From Cristatella mucedo (taxonomy: Eukaryota > Bryozoa > Phylactolaemata > Cristatellidae), in the NCBI GenBank assembly GCA_009760855.2, contig WPIO01000029.1, forward strand, positions 4,120,001 through 4,184,000: 64,000 nucleotides of DNA, given 5' to 3'. Numbering within the stretch: the stretch's first letter is position 1; each line of letters opens with the position of its first letter. A program made the translations under genes and the position numbers. The notes under the pieces are model-generated. The model saw nothing but the letters and a program-made list of their open reading frames with translations, did no database searches and was not told the DNA's origin. Of this stretch, positions 1 through 11,570 are shown piece by piece.

Positions 1-1155
1 TAAGCAGCACTCTGTTTCAATCTAGACCTTAGTACACCAGCCATTGCTTCTATGACATTACAAGTTTTACGCTTTCTGCGTATTCTACCTTCATTTCAAT
101 GATCTCACCACCACTTCCCTTTCAATGTTTACTAGCTATCCTATATGAAAAACACACCAACGATGAACGGAAAGCAAACACAATATGAATACTTTGGGTT
201 ACCCTTTAGAGTTTTGCTTTGGTTAAGTAGGATGTGAGCCCAATACGTTGCTCGGATTGGTTCAATTCACTTTGCGATACAGAGTATGAATATAGCTCAC
301 TTGATTTCAGTATATACCAGCTTTCTAACATTAGGTTTCATTTATCTATAGCAGAAGAGGAGTTGGCTAAGAAAGCTGTCTGGCTTCATTGTGATGCGAC
401 TATGTGAAACATAATATTACCAGCTCGAAAAACCCAATTCAGCCTTATTTACTGCCTTCGCATATTCCAGTGTGCTTACTGCAGCGACCTTGATAGCTCT
501 AAATCGTATGGTACGGCTTAGGCGAGTTGACGTAAGTTCATTAGGTAATGGCAGATCAAAGTGCACCGACTTTTACCCTTCAAGGAATCAATACGTTGCT
601 GCATTCCAATTTTCGAAGACCGATGAAAAACTTCAGGTGAACCTATTAGCATCTCTCTGTAGCAGCAGTGAATTTAAAATCTGCAGAGCATGTAGGTCTC
701 ACAGAGCTCCCACCTACTTTTCAAAATGATCACTACAACTTGAAGAGCCGAGAAACTTATTTGCAAGAGCGTATATTTGCCTCAGTGTTTTCAAAGCATC
801 TGGAAACCTAAAAGAACTGGGTTTAGTTGTCAAATTTCTTTCGTAGTTTCCATTCCTTGGGACTACAGCCGCTTTCGCCCGTTTCACGTTTGTGAGTTAC
901 TTGCTTCTCGTTTCCAAAAGCAGACGCCAGCTGACTGAAACTAAGACACACAATGATAAAGGAATGGCTAACATTTGCAGACCATATCTACAGTTCAATT
1001 TTTTTCTAAAGAGTTCAAGTTCGGGAACAAGGGAATCCGACGGCCAGTGGACAAGAATAACATAAGAGGTGAGACCAGACAACCGGATGTGTTCGGGCGT
1101 GATGTTCCTGCGAGGTTCGCCCATTATGTATAACGTATCATAAAGTAGCAAATAA
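1..1155 (+). pseudogene. Membrane-protein family unit 1, decayed
   Basis: This stretch aligns by eye with the later units at 5.6-7.0, 33.2-34.6 and 50.3-51.6 kb, including the shared intron-like sequence. It retains the 47-nt tail exon at 485-531, with acceptor ...tgcttactgcag and donor gtaagttc. Read in phase 1 this encodes TLIALNRMVRLRRVD with no stop. The transmembrane exon is absent upstream inside the window. The copy of the last exon near 990 has lost its acceptor and its reading frame. The rest, 532-1155, looks like intron or UTR sequence. The unit is a fragment and is probably not functional on its own. Confidence 0.5.
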
Positions 1156-2190
1156 ATATTTACATTATTAATTAATGAATTACTGAGTTATTAGATAACA
1201 CTTTGACATTAAATTCTACACTGTTATCTGTAAGTAGCTTAAGCTCATAGGTCAACACTACATCTACGATCAGGGATTGGAGCCAAGACGCATCGTGAGA
1301 TTCAAATTCAAGTACTTAAGCTGCATTTAAAACCGAATAAAAGCAAACTCTCGAATTCGGTATTCACCGGAATAATGTAGGACAAAGATATATTTCTGTC
1401 ATCACTTCAATGCCAGTGAGTCTGGACCGTAAGCTTGCCGGCTCAGCATGGATCCCAAACAAGGAGTAGACCACTGCATGAAAACCGAGCAGTTATGAGA
1501 TGGCAGAGACGCGTCCAGGCTAATTAGAAGCAAGACGTATACATATGTAAGAAGGTGAATGAAATGGTAACAGTGTGCAAGTCAGAGGTTACCGCAAGTG
1601 AAACCCAACTGTCACCGCCTTCACCATCAGCACAGATGAGCTCTGCTTAGCACCGATGTTGGAAAAATTATCGTTCCATAGGAATCGGGTGTAACCAGAA
1701 TGATTGTAGGGTCTTCGTAGACAGCTCATCCAGGGACCTTAAAGCTGCAATTCTCATTACTGAAAATTAGTAAAAGTTCTCTTCTAGCTAAATAACTGGA
1801 CGTCGAAGATTTAAGTTGCTCCCACTGGGTGGTTATATTCATCGGCACCCATATCGTTTAACTAATCTTACAGCCGTCATTCGCATCAGAATGCAGCTGA
1901 ATGGTAAAATGAGTGCCAGTCTCAACGACTTATATTCTGGCTCACCTAGTAAAACCCGAATCATTAGTTTCCGTGGGATTGATTTTCGTTCAGGAAACTT
2001 TGATTATTTGAAATTCTGGGGACCCTGGAGGAGCCTGACTGTGTCCTGGTAAAGAGGCGTGTAAAGTATCAAGCTTCTTTAAGCATGCTTGCACACCCTG
2101 ACTAGTTGGCTTACGCTTATGGTCTTTTATGCATTTTGTGCATACGCCATCTTGCAAGTAACCGAACTCAATTTGTTATCTCATTTTCAG

Positions 2191-2268
2191 TTATGTGCGT
2201 TTTTGGTGTATACATTATTACTTCGGGAGCCATGCTGATTGCATGGGAGTGCCAGAGGAGGCAATACG
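2191..2268 (+). CDS. Transmembrane exon, unit 2
   Basis: This 78-nt exon enters and leaves in phase 1. A polypyrimidine acceptor ending ttttcag precedes it and the donor gtgagc follows. It encodes MCVFGVYIITSGAMLIAWEC followed by the basic run QRRQY, which reads as one membrane span with a stop-transfer sequence. Copies occur at 3902, 32789, 49880 and 52600. Hydrophobicity and the basic end are kept through many substitutions. It most likely anchors a type I membrane protein. Other exons of the gene are only partly present. The family is not recognised. Confidence 0.65.
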
Positions 2269-2960
2269 GTGAGCGACAACGCTGTGTTTTCCTTTAGCAA
2301 CTCTTGCTTCTGGCTTTGAAAATTACTGATCACATAAGCAAGTATAACTACTTATCAAAGAACAGAGGTCTTTTGACAAAAAGCAATCGTTGTGTTAAAC
2401 TTAGAAAAGCAATGTTGGATAGTCAGACTGGTTTTGGCTGCCGTAGATTAGGCAAAGTGAAACCATTCAAAATGGGCAGCACTCTGCTGCTATCCAGAAC
2501 TTAAAAGCGTAGCAACTTCTACTACACAACAATTATATTAAGCTTCCTGTACAATCTATCTTTTTTCTAGTTATCTTGCCAGCACTTTACTTTGAATGTT
2601 TACTAGCTATCCTAAATGAACCACACATTATCGATATATGCAAAGCAAACACACAAATGTATCCATTTGCAATTAGGATTACACATTAGAGTTTTGCTTT
2701 GGTTACGTACCTTAAGCACCCGACAATGTGCTCGGATTGGTTCAACTCACTTTGCTATGCAGATTGGGATGATGGCTCACTTGATTTCATGATACACAGT
2801 TTACTAATATTAACTTTCAATTATCTATAACAGAATAGCTGGCTAAGAAAGCTTTCTGACTTCATTGTGATGGATATATCAGAAATAGATTGCTAGTGGC
2901 TTAAAAGACCAACTTCAGCCCTATTTACCATTTTTGCACCTTCTAGTGTGCTCATTGCAG

Positions 2961-3007
2961 TGACATCTATAACTTTCATCTGCATGCCACGGCTTACTAT
3001 AGTAGAC
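2961..3007 (+). CDS. Cytoplasmic tail exon, unit 2
   Basis: This 47-nt exon has acceptor ...ctcattgcag and donor gtaagttc. Entering in phase 1, as the transmembrane exon requires, it reads TSITFICMPRLTIVD and leaves in phase 0. The same frame is open in all six well-preserved copies. No last exon (A, B or B') was found after it in this unit, because the 1.71-kb repeat restarts. Confidence 0.55.
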
Positions 3008-3901
3008 GTAAGTTCAATAGGGCATAGCAGCTTAAAGTGCACCGACTTTTACCCTTAAAGAAAGTAATATTTCAACGGATTCCAATTTTCGGAGACCAAT
3101 AAAAAGCTACAGGTAAACCTCAAGAGTCTGGACCATGAGCTTTCCGGTTTAGCATGGATCACAAACAAGATGTTGACCTCTGAATGAAAACCGAGCACTT
3201 ATGAGATGGCAGAGACACTTTGTCAAGGCTTATCAGAAGCAAGCCGTATAAATGCATTCTAAGGTTGTTAGCGATTGGTTACAGTGTGCAAGTCAGAGAT
3301 TACCACAAGTGAAACCCAACTGTCACCGCCTTCACCATCAGCACAGATGAGCTCGGCTTAGCACCCATGTTGGTAAAATTATCATTCCATAGGAATCGGG
3401 TGTAACCAGAATGATTGCAGGGTCTTCGTAGACAGCTCATCTATGAACCTTTAAGCTGCAATTCTCATTACTGAAATATAGTAAAAGTTCTCCTTTAGCT
3501 AAATAACTGCACGTCGAAGATTTAAGTTGCTCCACTGGATGCCTATATTCATCGGCACCAATATCGTTGAATTAATCTTACAGCCTTCCTGTGCATCGGA
3601 ATGCAGCTGAATGGTAAAGCAAGTGCCAGTCTGAACGACTTATATTCTGGCTCACCTAGTAAAACCCAAATCATTAGTTTCCATGGGATTGATTTTCGTT
3701 CAAGGAACTTTGATAATTTGAAATTCTGGGGACCCTAGAGGAGTCGGACTGTCACACGGTAAATAGGCATGTACCTGTATCCAGCTCCTTAAAACGTGCA
3801 TGCACACCGTGACTAGTGTGCTTACGCTTATGGTCTTTTATGCATTTTGTGCATACGCCATCTTGAAAGTAACCGAACTCAATTTGTTATCTCGTTTTCA
3901 G

Positions 3902-3979
3902 TTATGTGCGTTTTTTGTGTATATATTTTGGGAACAGGAGCCATGCTGATCAGATGGGATTGCCTGAGAAGGCGATTCG
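3902..3979 (+). CDS. Transmembrane exon, unit 3
   Basis: A 78-nt copy of the 2191 exon. It has an intact acceptor (ctcgttttcag) and donor (gtaagcc), with phase 1 at both ends. It reads MCVFCVYILGTGAMLIRWDC and then LRRRF. An Arg replaces the Ala near the end of the span, which may shorten the hydrophobic segment. Confidence 0.6.
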
Positions 3980-4671
3980 GTAAGCCATAATGCTGTGTTT
4001 TCCCTTAGCAACTCTTGTTTATGGCTTTGAAATATAATGACATCAGCAAGTATAACTAATTATCAAAGAACGGAGTTATTTTGATAAAAAACAATCGTTG
4101 TGTTCAACTTAGAAAAGCAATCTTGGATAGTCAGACTGGTTTTGGCTGCCGTAGATTAGGCAAATTGAAACCATTCAAAATGGGCTGCACTCTGCTGCTA
4201 TCTGAAACTTAAAAGCCCAGCCAGTTCTTCTACAACATGACAATTATATTAAGCTTCCTGTACAATCTATCTTCTTCTTAGTTATCTTGCCACCACTTTA
4301 CTTTGAATGTTCACTAGCTATCGTAAATGAACAACACATTATCGATATACGCAAAGCAAACACACAAATGAATCCATTTGCAATTAGGGTTACACATTAG
4401 AGTTCTCCTTTGGTTACGTACCGTAAGCACCCAACAATGTGCTCGGATTGGTTCAACTAACTTTGCGATGCAGAGTGAGATGATAGAGCACTTGATTTCA
4501 TGATACACAAGTTTACTAACATTAACTTTCAATTATCTATAACAGAATAGCTAGCTAACAAAGTTTTGTGACTTCATTGTGATGGATATATCGGAATAGA
4601 GTGCTAGTGGCTTAAATGACCAACATCAGCCTTATTTACTATTTTTGCACCTTCTAGTGTGCTAACTGCAG

Positions 4672-4718
4672 CGAAATTTATAGCTTCAATCTGTATGCCA
4701 CGGCTTACTCAAGTAGAC
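4672..4718 (+). CDS. Cytoplasmic tail exon, unit 3
   Basis: A 47-nt copy lying 770 bp after its transmembrane exon. The acceptor is ...gctaactgcag and the donor gtgagttc. In phase 1 it reads KFIASICMPRLTQVD without a stop. No recognisable last exon follows before the next repeat. Confidence 0.55.
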
Positions 4719-5159
4719 GTGAGTTCATTAGCGGATGGCAGCTCAAAGTGCACCGACTTTTACATTTAAAGAAAGTAATATTTCTATGGATTCCGATTTT
4801 CGGAGTCCAATAAAAAGCTACAGGTAAACATCAAGAGTCTAGACCATAAGCTTGCCGGTTAAGCACGGATTACAAACAAGGTGTTGACCTCTGAATGAAA
4901 ACCGAGCACTTTGAGATGGCAGAGACACTTTGTCAAGGCCTTTTAGAAGCAAGCCGTATAAATGCATTCTAAGGTTGTTAAAGATTGGTTACAGTTTGCA
5001 AGTCAGAGATTACCACAAGAGCAACCCAACTGTCACCGCCATCGCCATCAGCACAGATGAGCTCTGCTTAGCACCGATGTATGTAAATTTATCGTTCCAT
5101 AGGATTCGTGTGTAACCAGATTGATTGAAGGGTCTTCGTAGACAGCTCATCCAGGAATC

Positions 5160-5445
5160 TTGTCTCTCATTTTTCATTTAATCGCAGCATTTAAGTGGAG
5201 CACAGTTGTAGAATAGATCAGGGGCAGTGCCCTTAATTTAACGAAACGACTGCCAGCATTAGTTAGAGATAAATGCATGGCCTCATATGAGCAGCAAGCA
5301 GCTAGTCTTCTCAAATGCTTCGGCGACGATCAGACCTAACAGTAAGCACATATTGCCCATAGGACACCTGTTCAATATATGTATACTCTGTATTACGAGG
5401 CTAAGTAACTGCTGCTCAAGGGAGGCACAAAGAGACAAAATGCAA
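5160..5445. repeat. Diverged repeat shared with 34,870-35,120
   Basis: This segment, with ggcagtgcc, aacgaaacgactgcc and cagtaagcacatattg in the same order, recurs at 34,870-35,120 in direct orientation. I see no coding frame in either copy. Confidence 0.6.
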
Positions 5446-7040
5446 TGGTTGTGTTCAACTTAAAAAAGCAATTGTAACTCTTCAGACTGGCTTTGGCTAG
5501 CGTAAGTTTGGCAGGGTGAAACTATTCAAAAAGAGTGAGTTCTCTGTTCCAATCAAGACCTTAATACGCAAGCCAGTGCTTCTATAACACGATCATTCTT
5601 TTGCGCTTCCTCTGCCATCTACCTTCTCTTCAGTGATCTTGTCACCATTTCGCTTTCAATGATAGCTTGCTACCCTAAATTAACAACACAAATAATAGAG
5701 AAAATTAAACGTGCAAATAAATCTATTTGCAATTAGGGTTACAGAGTTTTGCTTTGGTTAAGTAAAACAAGAGCCCAATAATTTGCTTGGATTGGTTTAA
5801 ATCACTTTGCAATTCAGAGTAGGGAGATAGCTCACTTGATTTCCTGACATACCAACCAGCTTTCTAACATTAAATTGCAGTTATCTATAGTAGAAGAGTT
5901 GGCTAAGAAAGCTGTCTGGCTTCAGTGTGATGCTAAAAAAAGAAATAGAATATATGTGGTCACTTAAAAGATCAAATTTTGCCCTATCTTCCTTTTCTTG
6001 CATCTTCTAGTGTACTCACTGCAGCTACAATGATAGCCCTGAAAGGTGTGCCACGGCTTACTCGAGGAGACGTAAGTTCATTAGGTGATGGTAGCTCAAA
6101 GTGGACCGACTACTGCCCTTACAGAAGGCAATAGGTGTGCTATATATTTCACTGCATTCTCCACTTTTGCAGCTTCGTTGGTTGTACCCAATGTACAACT
6201 ACAAAATTCGACATTTTTTAAAGCTATATCTTCTGACATTTACACATTCATTATTCGCTTGCTTGCACGTTGAGCTTAGCACGGTCAGGGTTTACAATAC
6301 TGATTGAAGAGGCAGGCTTGACTCTGCTGTCACGAGCTGAGATGCAAGCTTGTTAATGATACTGCTTCATCATTAAATCCACTTTCACATCTAGACTTCG
6401 TTTTCATTTTGCCATTCGTTATTTAAAATGTACTATGCATGGTGATAAGCAACCCAAAAATCCGGTACATGGCTGTTATCAGAAAACTACGTTAGACTTG
6501 AATGTCATTTTTAAGCATGCCACGTTAATTCAGACGTAAAAGTTTGAAGTTATGATGTTTCTTGTTTGCTTATAGGAACTTGAGACCTTGAAGGTCAGAG
6601 ATTTTCGATAACGAATGCAGAACTAGAGGTAAATGTAGTAGCGTCTCTGCATACTAGCTGTCAAGTTCATATCTACAGCATGCATTGGTCTCACTGAGCT
6701 CCCTCCTACTTCCAAAGTTTTTCTGCTAGACCAAAACAAGTACAGCGACTCTTTGCCACCAGCATTTTCACCACAGTGTTTTCAAAACATCCTAACTCAG
6801 AAATATACCAAGTTTTGTTACCATATCTTAGAGTTTACCTACTGTGGGACCACAGCCACTTTTGCTCATTTCCCATGCTTGTGTGCTAGTTTTCAAAAAG
6901 CAGATGGCAGCTGAGTGAGAGTTAGAAGCATTGTGATAATTTCATTAATAACCTCAGTAGACCATATCTACCCTTGACTTCTTTCAGATGGATTCAATAC
7001 CAGTTCAGGAAGAGTACGAAGAAAGTGAACTCTTATAAAT
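5446..7040 (+). pseudogene. Membrane-protein family unit 4 (3' half)
   Basis: The unit lacks a transmembrane exon but keeps three 3' exons in order. The tail exon is at 6025-6071 (acceptor ctcactgcag, donor gtaagttc, reading TMIALKGVPRLTRGD). Last exon A is at 6576-6611 (after ttgcttatag, phase 0, ELETLKVRDFR then TAA). Last exon B is at 6988-7038 (after cttctttcag, MDSIPVQEEYEESELL then TAA). A and B both fit the phase-0 exit of the tail exon, so they look like alternative ends. Without the upstream exons this is a gene fragment. Confidence 0.55.
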
Positions 7041-7099
7041 GTGTGAAAACCAGTCAGTCGATTGCTGATTGATGATCTCACAGCAATTTAGTTTAGTTG

Positions 7100-7590
7100 C
7101 TGTAGCACACTGCCTAGAAAGTCAGCCGACGAGCAACACCAGAAGTTTATTTGAATGAGCACCGAGCAGGGGAATGTAGAACTGTCGTCCTGCTGACGTT
7201 CATTCTCACCCGAGCTTCAGCAGCCAGCAGCTCTGGATCGCTTCGCTCTGATAAGTTAGTCTGTTGCTTGTGCCTAGCAGTAAGAATGCTTACCTCTGGT
7301 TGGCTAAATATACCGTGAATCAGATTACCCGTGACTCAGAAGCAAAATGATAAACTTATAGCTTACTGCAGTAGACCGTATATACCCCTTACTTCTTTCA
7401 GATTACATCAACACTGCTCGTTCAGGAAGAAGCGAGCGGGAAAGGAAGTGAAAGAGTATAATAAACGTGTGAAAACCAGAGATCCTACTGTTGACTGGGC
7501 ATGATCTCCCAGCAGTTCAGTTTAGTTGCTGTGGCCCACTGCTATGAACATAAGCCGACGAGCAAAACCAACAGTTTATTCGACTATACA
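7100..7590 (-). repeat. LTR-like fragments with AATAAA on the minus strand
   Basis: Two stretches (7,130-7,260 and 7,540-7,590) share a block also seen near 34,690, 36,075, 51,800, 53,740 and 63,765. On the minus strand most copies show AATAAA followed by ctgctggtgttgctcgtcgg or close variants. That is the usual look of the R/U5 part of an LTR. Flanking repeats were not resolved, so an LTR origin is an inference. Confidence 0.35.
7402..7461 (+). CDS. Alternative last exon B', unit 5
   Basis: This exon follows acceptor acttctttcag and is read in phase 0 as ITSTLLVQEEASGKGSERV then TAA. It shares the core VQEE with exon B but has a different start and end. The copy at 51,633 begins the same way but stops after eight codons. 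It would be the third phase-0 last exon of the family. Confidence 0.4.
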   Translation: MTSTLLVQEEASGKGSERV

Positions 7591-7825
7591 TTTCGCTAGC
7601 ATTGGTTCAGATTACTTCGTTATTAAAAGTAGCAAGGTTACTCACTTGATTTCGTGACATACCAACTTTTTAGCAGTAAATTTAAATTATTTATGAAGGG
7701 AGAGCTGGCTAACAAAGCTGTCTGACCGCATTGTGATTCTAATATGAGAAATTGAGGATTAGTCTCTCGAAAGACCAACCTCAGCACAATACACTTGTTT
7801 GCATCTTTCAGTGTGCTCACTGCAG

Positions 7826-7872
7826 TGTCACTAATAGCTCCACACCGTGCATTATTTTTAGGTGTGGACGGT
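7826..7872 (+). pseudogene. Decayed tail exon, unit 5
   Basis: The acceptor ctcactgcag is kept, but the donor has become ggttacgg and the second half of the exon is scrambled. After it the repeat continues in diverged form to about 8,060. Confidence 0.5.
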
Positions 7873-8059
7873 TACGGTCATTAGGTAATGGCAGCTCAAA
7901 GCTCACTGACTTTTTCCTCAAAGAAGGCTACGCATGTACACCATTTACAGTAAATTATTGATTTCAGCAGCTGCGTTGGTTGTACCCACTATTTAACTAA
8001 AAGATTCGATGTCATTTTAAAGTTAAAGCTTCTGAATTTGAAGCATTTATTCTTCGATC

Positions 8060-8925
8060 GCTTGCATGCTGAGCTTCACCATCTTAGGGTTTCACCTTGC
8101 TGGCTGCAGAGGCATGCTTTACTATTCAGTTACTCAACGTATCGTGTCTCTCAATTTGAAGCTATTTCATATGCTAATTAATACATATGCAATACTTTAT
8201 GGGATATCTACACTCTGGACTTACTTCGGCCGTTCATGTATTGCGTCTTGCAATATGATGCTGACCGGCGAAACGTTTGTTTTCCTGTAGCTACGAATGA
8301 CAATATGGCAAAACCTCGTAACTGGTCTTACTATTGTAGAGGGACGCACAAGCTTTTCGAATTCTCAATTTCTCAAATGCCCGAGAAACCTTGTTATTTC
8401 TAATCATTGCTAAGACTTGTGTAAATGCATTTTATAGCCTCATGAATCAAAATTAACTTCCATTTGACCAAAGCAATAGGTCCTAGGCGTCGGAACTTAC
8501 AACTTGTAAGTGGCTATGCCTTTCAGAGAAAGCTTATGGTCTTGGGTTGCCTTGACATTTGAAAACTGCGCTGACTTTGAAAGTACGCAAAGTGATAAGG
8601 CAGTAAAATTGGTAACTCACTTCGAATGATCAAGGGCATGCATGACTTTAAGCCCGACACATAATGAAAAGGGCAAGGATAGACGTCAAGTTGTTGTAGG
8701 AAGCTATATGTACAGAGTTCATTGTAGAAGAGCCTTTCCCATTACATCTTCCCACAGCTTACCAGAACAAAGTTTCACTCAATCCAATCCGTAAATAATA
8801 ATAGAAGACATTATATTCAGTTCATAGCTAGTTCCTTGTAGTTGGACTGAATGACTACTAAACCTCTCTAGGAAAGCCACTGCAGGACATTATGCATATA
8901 AACTACGATGATTTGCGTAAATGTC
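8060..8925. other. No gene seen
   Basis: A small open frame at 8066-8290 has no splice signals or family features that I recognise. The rest is unremarkable AT-rich sequence. Confidence 0.4.
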
Positions 8926-8929
8926 TCAA

Positions 8930-9102
8930 AATCCTAGCTGATTAAACAGCCTCTTTTTGTATGGCGACAAAAGAGCCTTTACGGCTATCACCACCGCTTG
9001 CAGTGGCGATAAAGGATCGCCCACCGCAGGAATCGAACCCACGACCTCGGAACCGAGGTCGTGAAAGCAACCGCCTTACCTAGTGTGACATCACGGCTCA
9101 CC
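8930..9102 (-). repeat. tRNA-derived SINE
   Basis: On the minus strand this begins gagccgtgatgtcacactag, has an A-box-like TAGGTAAGGCGG and a B-box GGTTCGATTCC, and ends in a lineage-specific tail (gaggctgtttaatcagctagg). Further copies lie at 15,341-15,514, 40,147-40,319, 11,015-11,117 and 63,305-63,480. Several copies share the same order of parts, which makes this a SINE family and not a single tRNA pseudogene. Confidence 0.8.
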
Positions 9103-9435
9103 AATACGATGACTGGAGGCTCGGCGAGCAACACTTTGAGATTTAATTTCAAAATTCAGGATGCATCCTTGTAAACTAAACCACCGTAACATGAAGGCTC
9201 AATCGTAGAACAACAATGATTCAATTTTAGGGACGGCGAGACTATTGGATGCTGAGGAGCAGATTCGAAGGAGGGTCAATCAGATATCGTGAATGCTTAA
9301 TAGGTATATAAATATAAAGCTGGATATATAGGATGCTGAATAGCTAGGCTTGTGAAGGAGGGGAGCCGAACTCCTTGTAGAGGATCTTTAAATTAATTAA
9401 ATACCTGATTTGGAGCAGGTTAAACTTCAGAAGCA

Positions 9436-9675
9436 GTCAGGCATGGCGACTACTCTTTGAGAGCACAGGCAGTACACAAGGCAAAGTTCACCCAGATCAA
9501 GCTAAATACATCTACAAATACTTATGATATCTACAGGGACCAAAAGACAACCAATTATTGATCGGTCGTTTCAAATGTTGCATTGTCTTGCTCCTAATGC
9601 AGTCTTAAAGAAAATTCACCGACTCCCTTGGCAGAAGAGGTCAGGCATGGCGACTACTCTTTGAGAGCACAGGCA
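9436..9675 (+). repeat. Perfect 36-bp direct repeat, 204 bp apart
   Basis: The 36 bases starting at 9436 recur without a mismatch at 9640-9675. The core is gcatggcgactactctttga. Nothing else between the two copies is repeated. No coding frame explains them. Confidence 0.85.
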
Positions 9676-9679
9676 CAGG

Positions 9680-10640
9680 GAAGTTTTACACCAGCTGCCG
9701 ATGAACATGAGGACGTGCCTTTAAATTACATAGTCCTGGATTAAAAAATTATAATACTTCAGATGCAAATTCCAAAACCGTCCTAAATATATTTTGAGCT
9801 GATGCAATCCTGTGTGGTCATAACCTAATTTAAGATCACAGGTGACTAAAAGCAGGTGGTGTCGACGGCAGGAAAAACGCGCCCTTCAATGACAAATTGC
9901 TTTGGAATGGCACAGTATGAATAGAAAAAAATTATCACAGTGATAATAAATAAACCAACGTTGATTTTGACATCCTTCAATTTTAGGTTAGCCCAAAATT
10001 AGAATTTGATTACGTCAAGCTCAGTGTCAGTGTGATGGTGGCCAAGGAAGTGGTAATATAATTGAAAACAAAGTCCAGGACATAAATTATCACAAGAGCA
10101 GCCACAAGATTTTCATTGTCTTCATCTGCGATTCAAAATTGGCTCTGCTTTGTCAGATTGGGCGGAAAATAATTGATGTAATCAGAATCATATCTAACCA
10201 GAATATTTGGTGTGTCTTCATCGATAGGTCATCTAGGAAGCTCAGAGTCGTGCTGCTCCTTACTGAGAAGTGGTACATGTCATACTGTGTCTCATTTCTC
10301 CCACTTTAAAGAGCTTCGCAACCTTGTCGATTGCTTTTTTATGGGTAAGTTCATCAGGGAAATCACCAGAACTTTTAAAATGGCTTCATCACAAACGGAT
10401 CTCAAAGGCAGCTTTATCGAGTTTTTTTTGGTTGAACTTTAGACGTAAGACTAGCATGGCCGGGAAAATGAGCACAAGTAGGAAATACTAGCCTCAGCTG
10501 AGTACTCTGTGGGGAGAAGCAATGTCAAGTTAAAACCAGTGGTTGACTCTCAGAAGGTGTGCTACTACTGCTCATCAGATTATGCCTGTGGTGAAACTAT
10601 TTCAGAGCTCTGGACAAAAAACATGAGCTTTCAAGTGAAT
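9680..10640. other. No gene seen
   Basis: Two overlapping small frames near 10,212-10,491 have no recognisable motif and no second copy in the window. I would not call them genes. Confidence 0.4.
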
Positions 10641-11014
10641 CCATATGTTCTTTGATAGATTACTGTGGCTCAAAGGTGTCAGATTTGTTCCTGATAAAGG
10701 GAAAATTCATTTTTGGTGTTTAGCAGTAGACAAATGACTTCTGGCTGCTCTCTCTCATTTCAAATTACCGAAGTTATTCATAACGAGTGTTATGTGCTGT
10801 ATATACGTTACTATATATTAGTTGCCGTTCATACGTTACCAAGGATGTTGCCAAGGACCACTTGGTAACGTACCGATGTAGAAATTGTGTTTTCCATCTA
10901 CTGTTCCGTGCCAAATAAAAAGTTTAGGAATAAACTTATAGTGAAATACTAGGTCATTAACGATTTTTATGAACACCGTCACAAGCGTTCTAAATGCTGT
11001 CATCACCCTTTAAA

Positions 11015-11117
11015 GCAGTCATAAAAGATCTCCAACCAAGGGATTCAAACCCACAACCTCCGGACTTCGGCCTGGAAAAGCAACCGCCTTATCTAGTGTG
11101 CCATCAAGGCTCACTAA
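11015..11117 (-). repeat. tRNA-derived SINE, diverged copy
   Basis: The minus strand shows the SINE head (gagccttgatggcacactag), the A-box-like part and a weakened B box (GGTTTGAATCC). It shares its position in the inverted arm with the copy at 63,305-63,480, so it was inserted before the arm duplicated. Confidence 0.7.
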
Positions 11118-11440
11118 CAACATACGGAGACCTCCAACTACCAAGCACTGTCAGATGACCAAATTAATATTCATTACTGCCTTTCAAAAGGATAATTTGT
11201 AGGAATCAGTCCCTACGATCACGGTTCACATTCAAGTTAAGCTTCAGCAATTTCTATGACTTCAGGCGATGCTTTCTCTGAGCTTCCACATTGTGACCAC
11301 GTGAGAAAATTCACTTTTGAATAGTAGCATAACGTAAAGGGTTTCATGCCAGCTTACCCATGTGACCTGAATAAACATTTTGCACTTGAAAGCCCAAGTA
11401 GAGCAGAACCGAGTCATCAATGACCACACATCCAGGTGCT

Positions 11441-11570
11441 TATAATAATAATAATAATAATGCACTTGATAAAGCACCCTCAGAGAATTTAATCTTTCTC
11501 AAGGCGCTTTACATTTGCTGCAAAGGGAAATGCAATTGAGTGGTGAGTAAAATCATGCTTGATAAATAAA
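11441..11570 (-). mobile_element. CR1/L2-type LINE, 3' end only
   Basis: A (taa)n run at 11,444-11,461 is followed by the conserved block tgcacttgataaagc ... gcgctttacatttgctgcaaa. It is the same as the 3' end of the coding LINE at 44,276-45,120. On the minus strand it reads as a LINE 3' UTR ending in a (tta)n tail. Confidence 0.7.

Larger units (their letters stand above)
1560..5160 (+). repeat. Tandem repeat, ~1,710-bp period
   Basis: The same block occurs at about 1601, 3312 and 5022, giving a period of 1,710-1,711 bp. The first two periods each carry one transmembrane exon (2191, 3902) and one tail exon (2961, 4672), each pair exactly 770 bp apart. Each period also holds a Ser/Pro/Thr-rich open stretch (SETQLSPPSPSAQ in two copies) that ends in a TAG at the same place. 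That stretch could be a stalk, a terminal exon or chance. Copies differ by scattered substitutions, so this is an old tandem duplication and not an assembly echo. Confidence 0.8.

Noticed and set aside
2023-2040. An 18-nt mini-exon (gagtcggactgtgac-type) before the transmembrane exon, with gt after it in five copies
   Set aside because: No phase lets it join the transmembrane exon without a stop or frame clash. The gt may be a chance conserved intron sequence.
2403-2460. A further possible exon after gttcaacttag in each unit (near 2403, 4093, 33003, 50092)
   Set aside because: The acceptor is conserved, but the frame is broken in most copies and the donor is inconsistent.
8990-9080. A functional tRNA gene
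   Set aside because: A and B boxes exist but no cloverleaf closes, and the same structure recurs with a SINE tail in other copies.
9000-9102. A CRISPR-like array, because tRNA-like repeats recur through the window
   Set aside because: The copies are kilobases apart, oriented both ways and diverged. They are SINEs.
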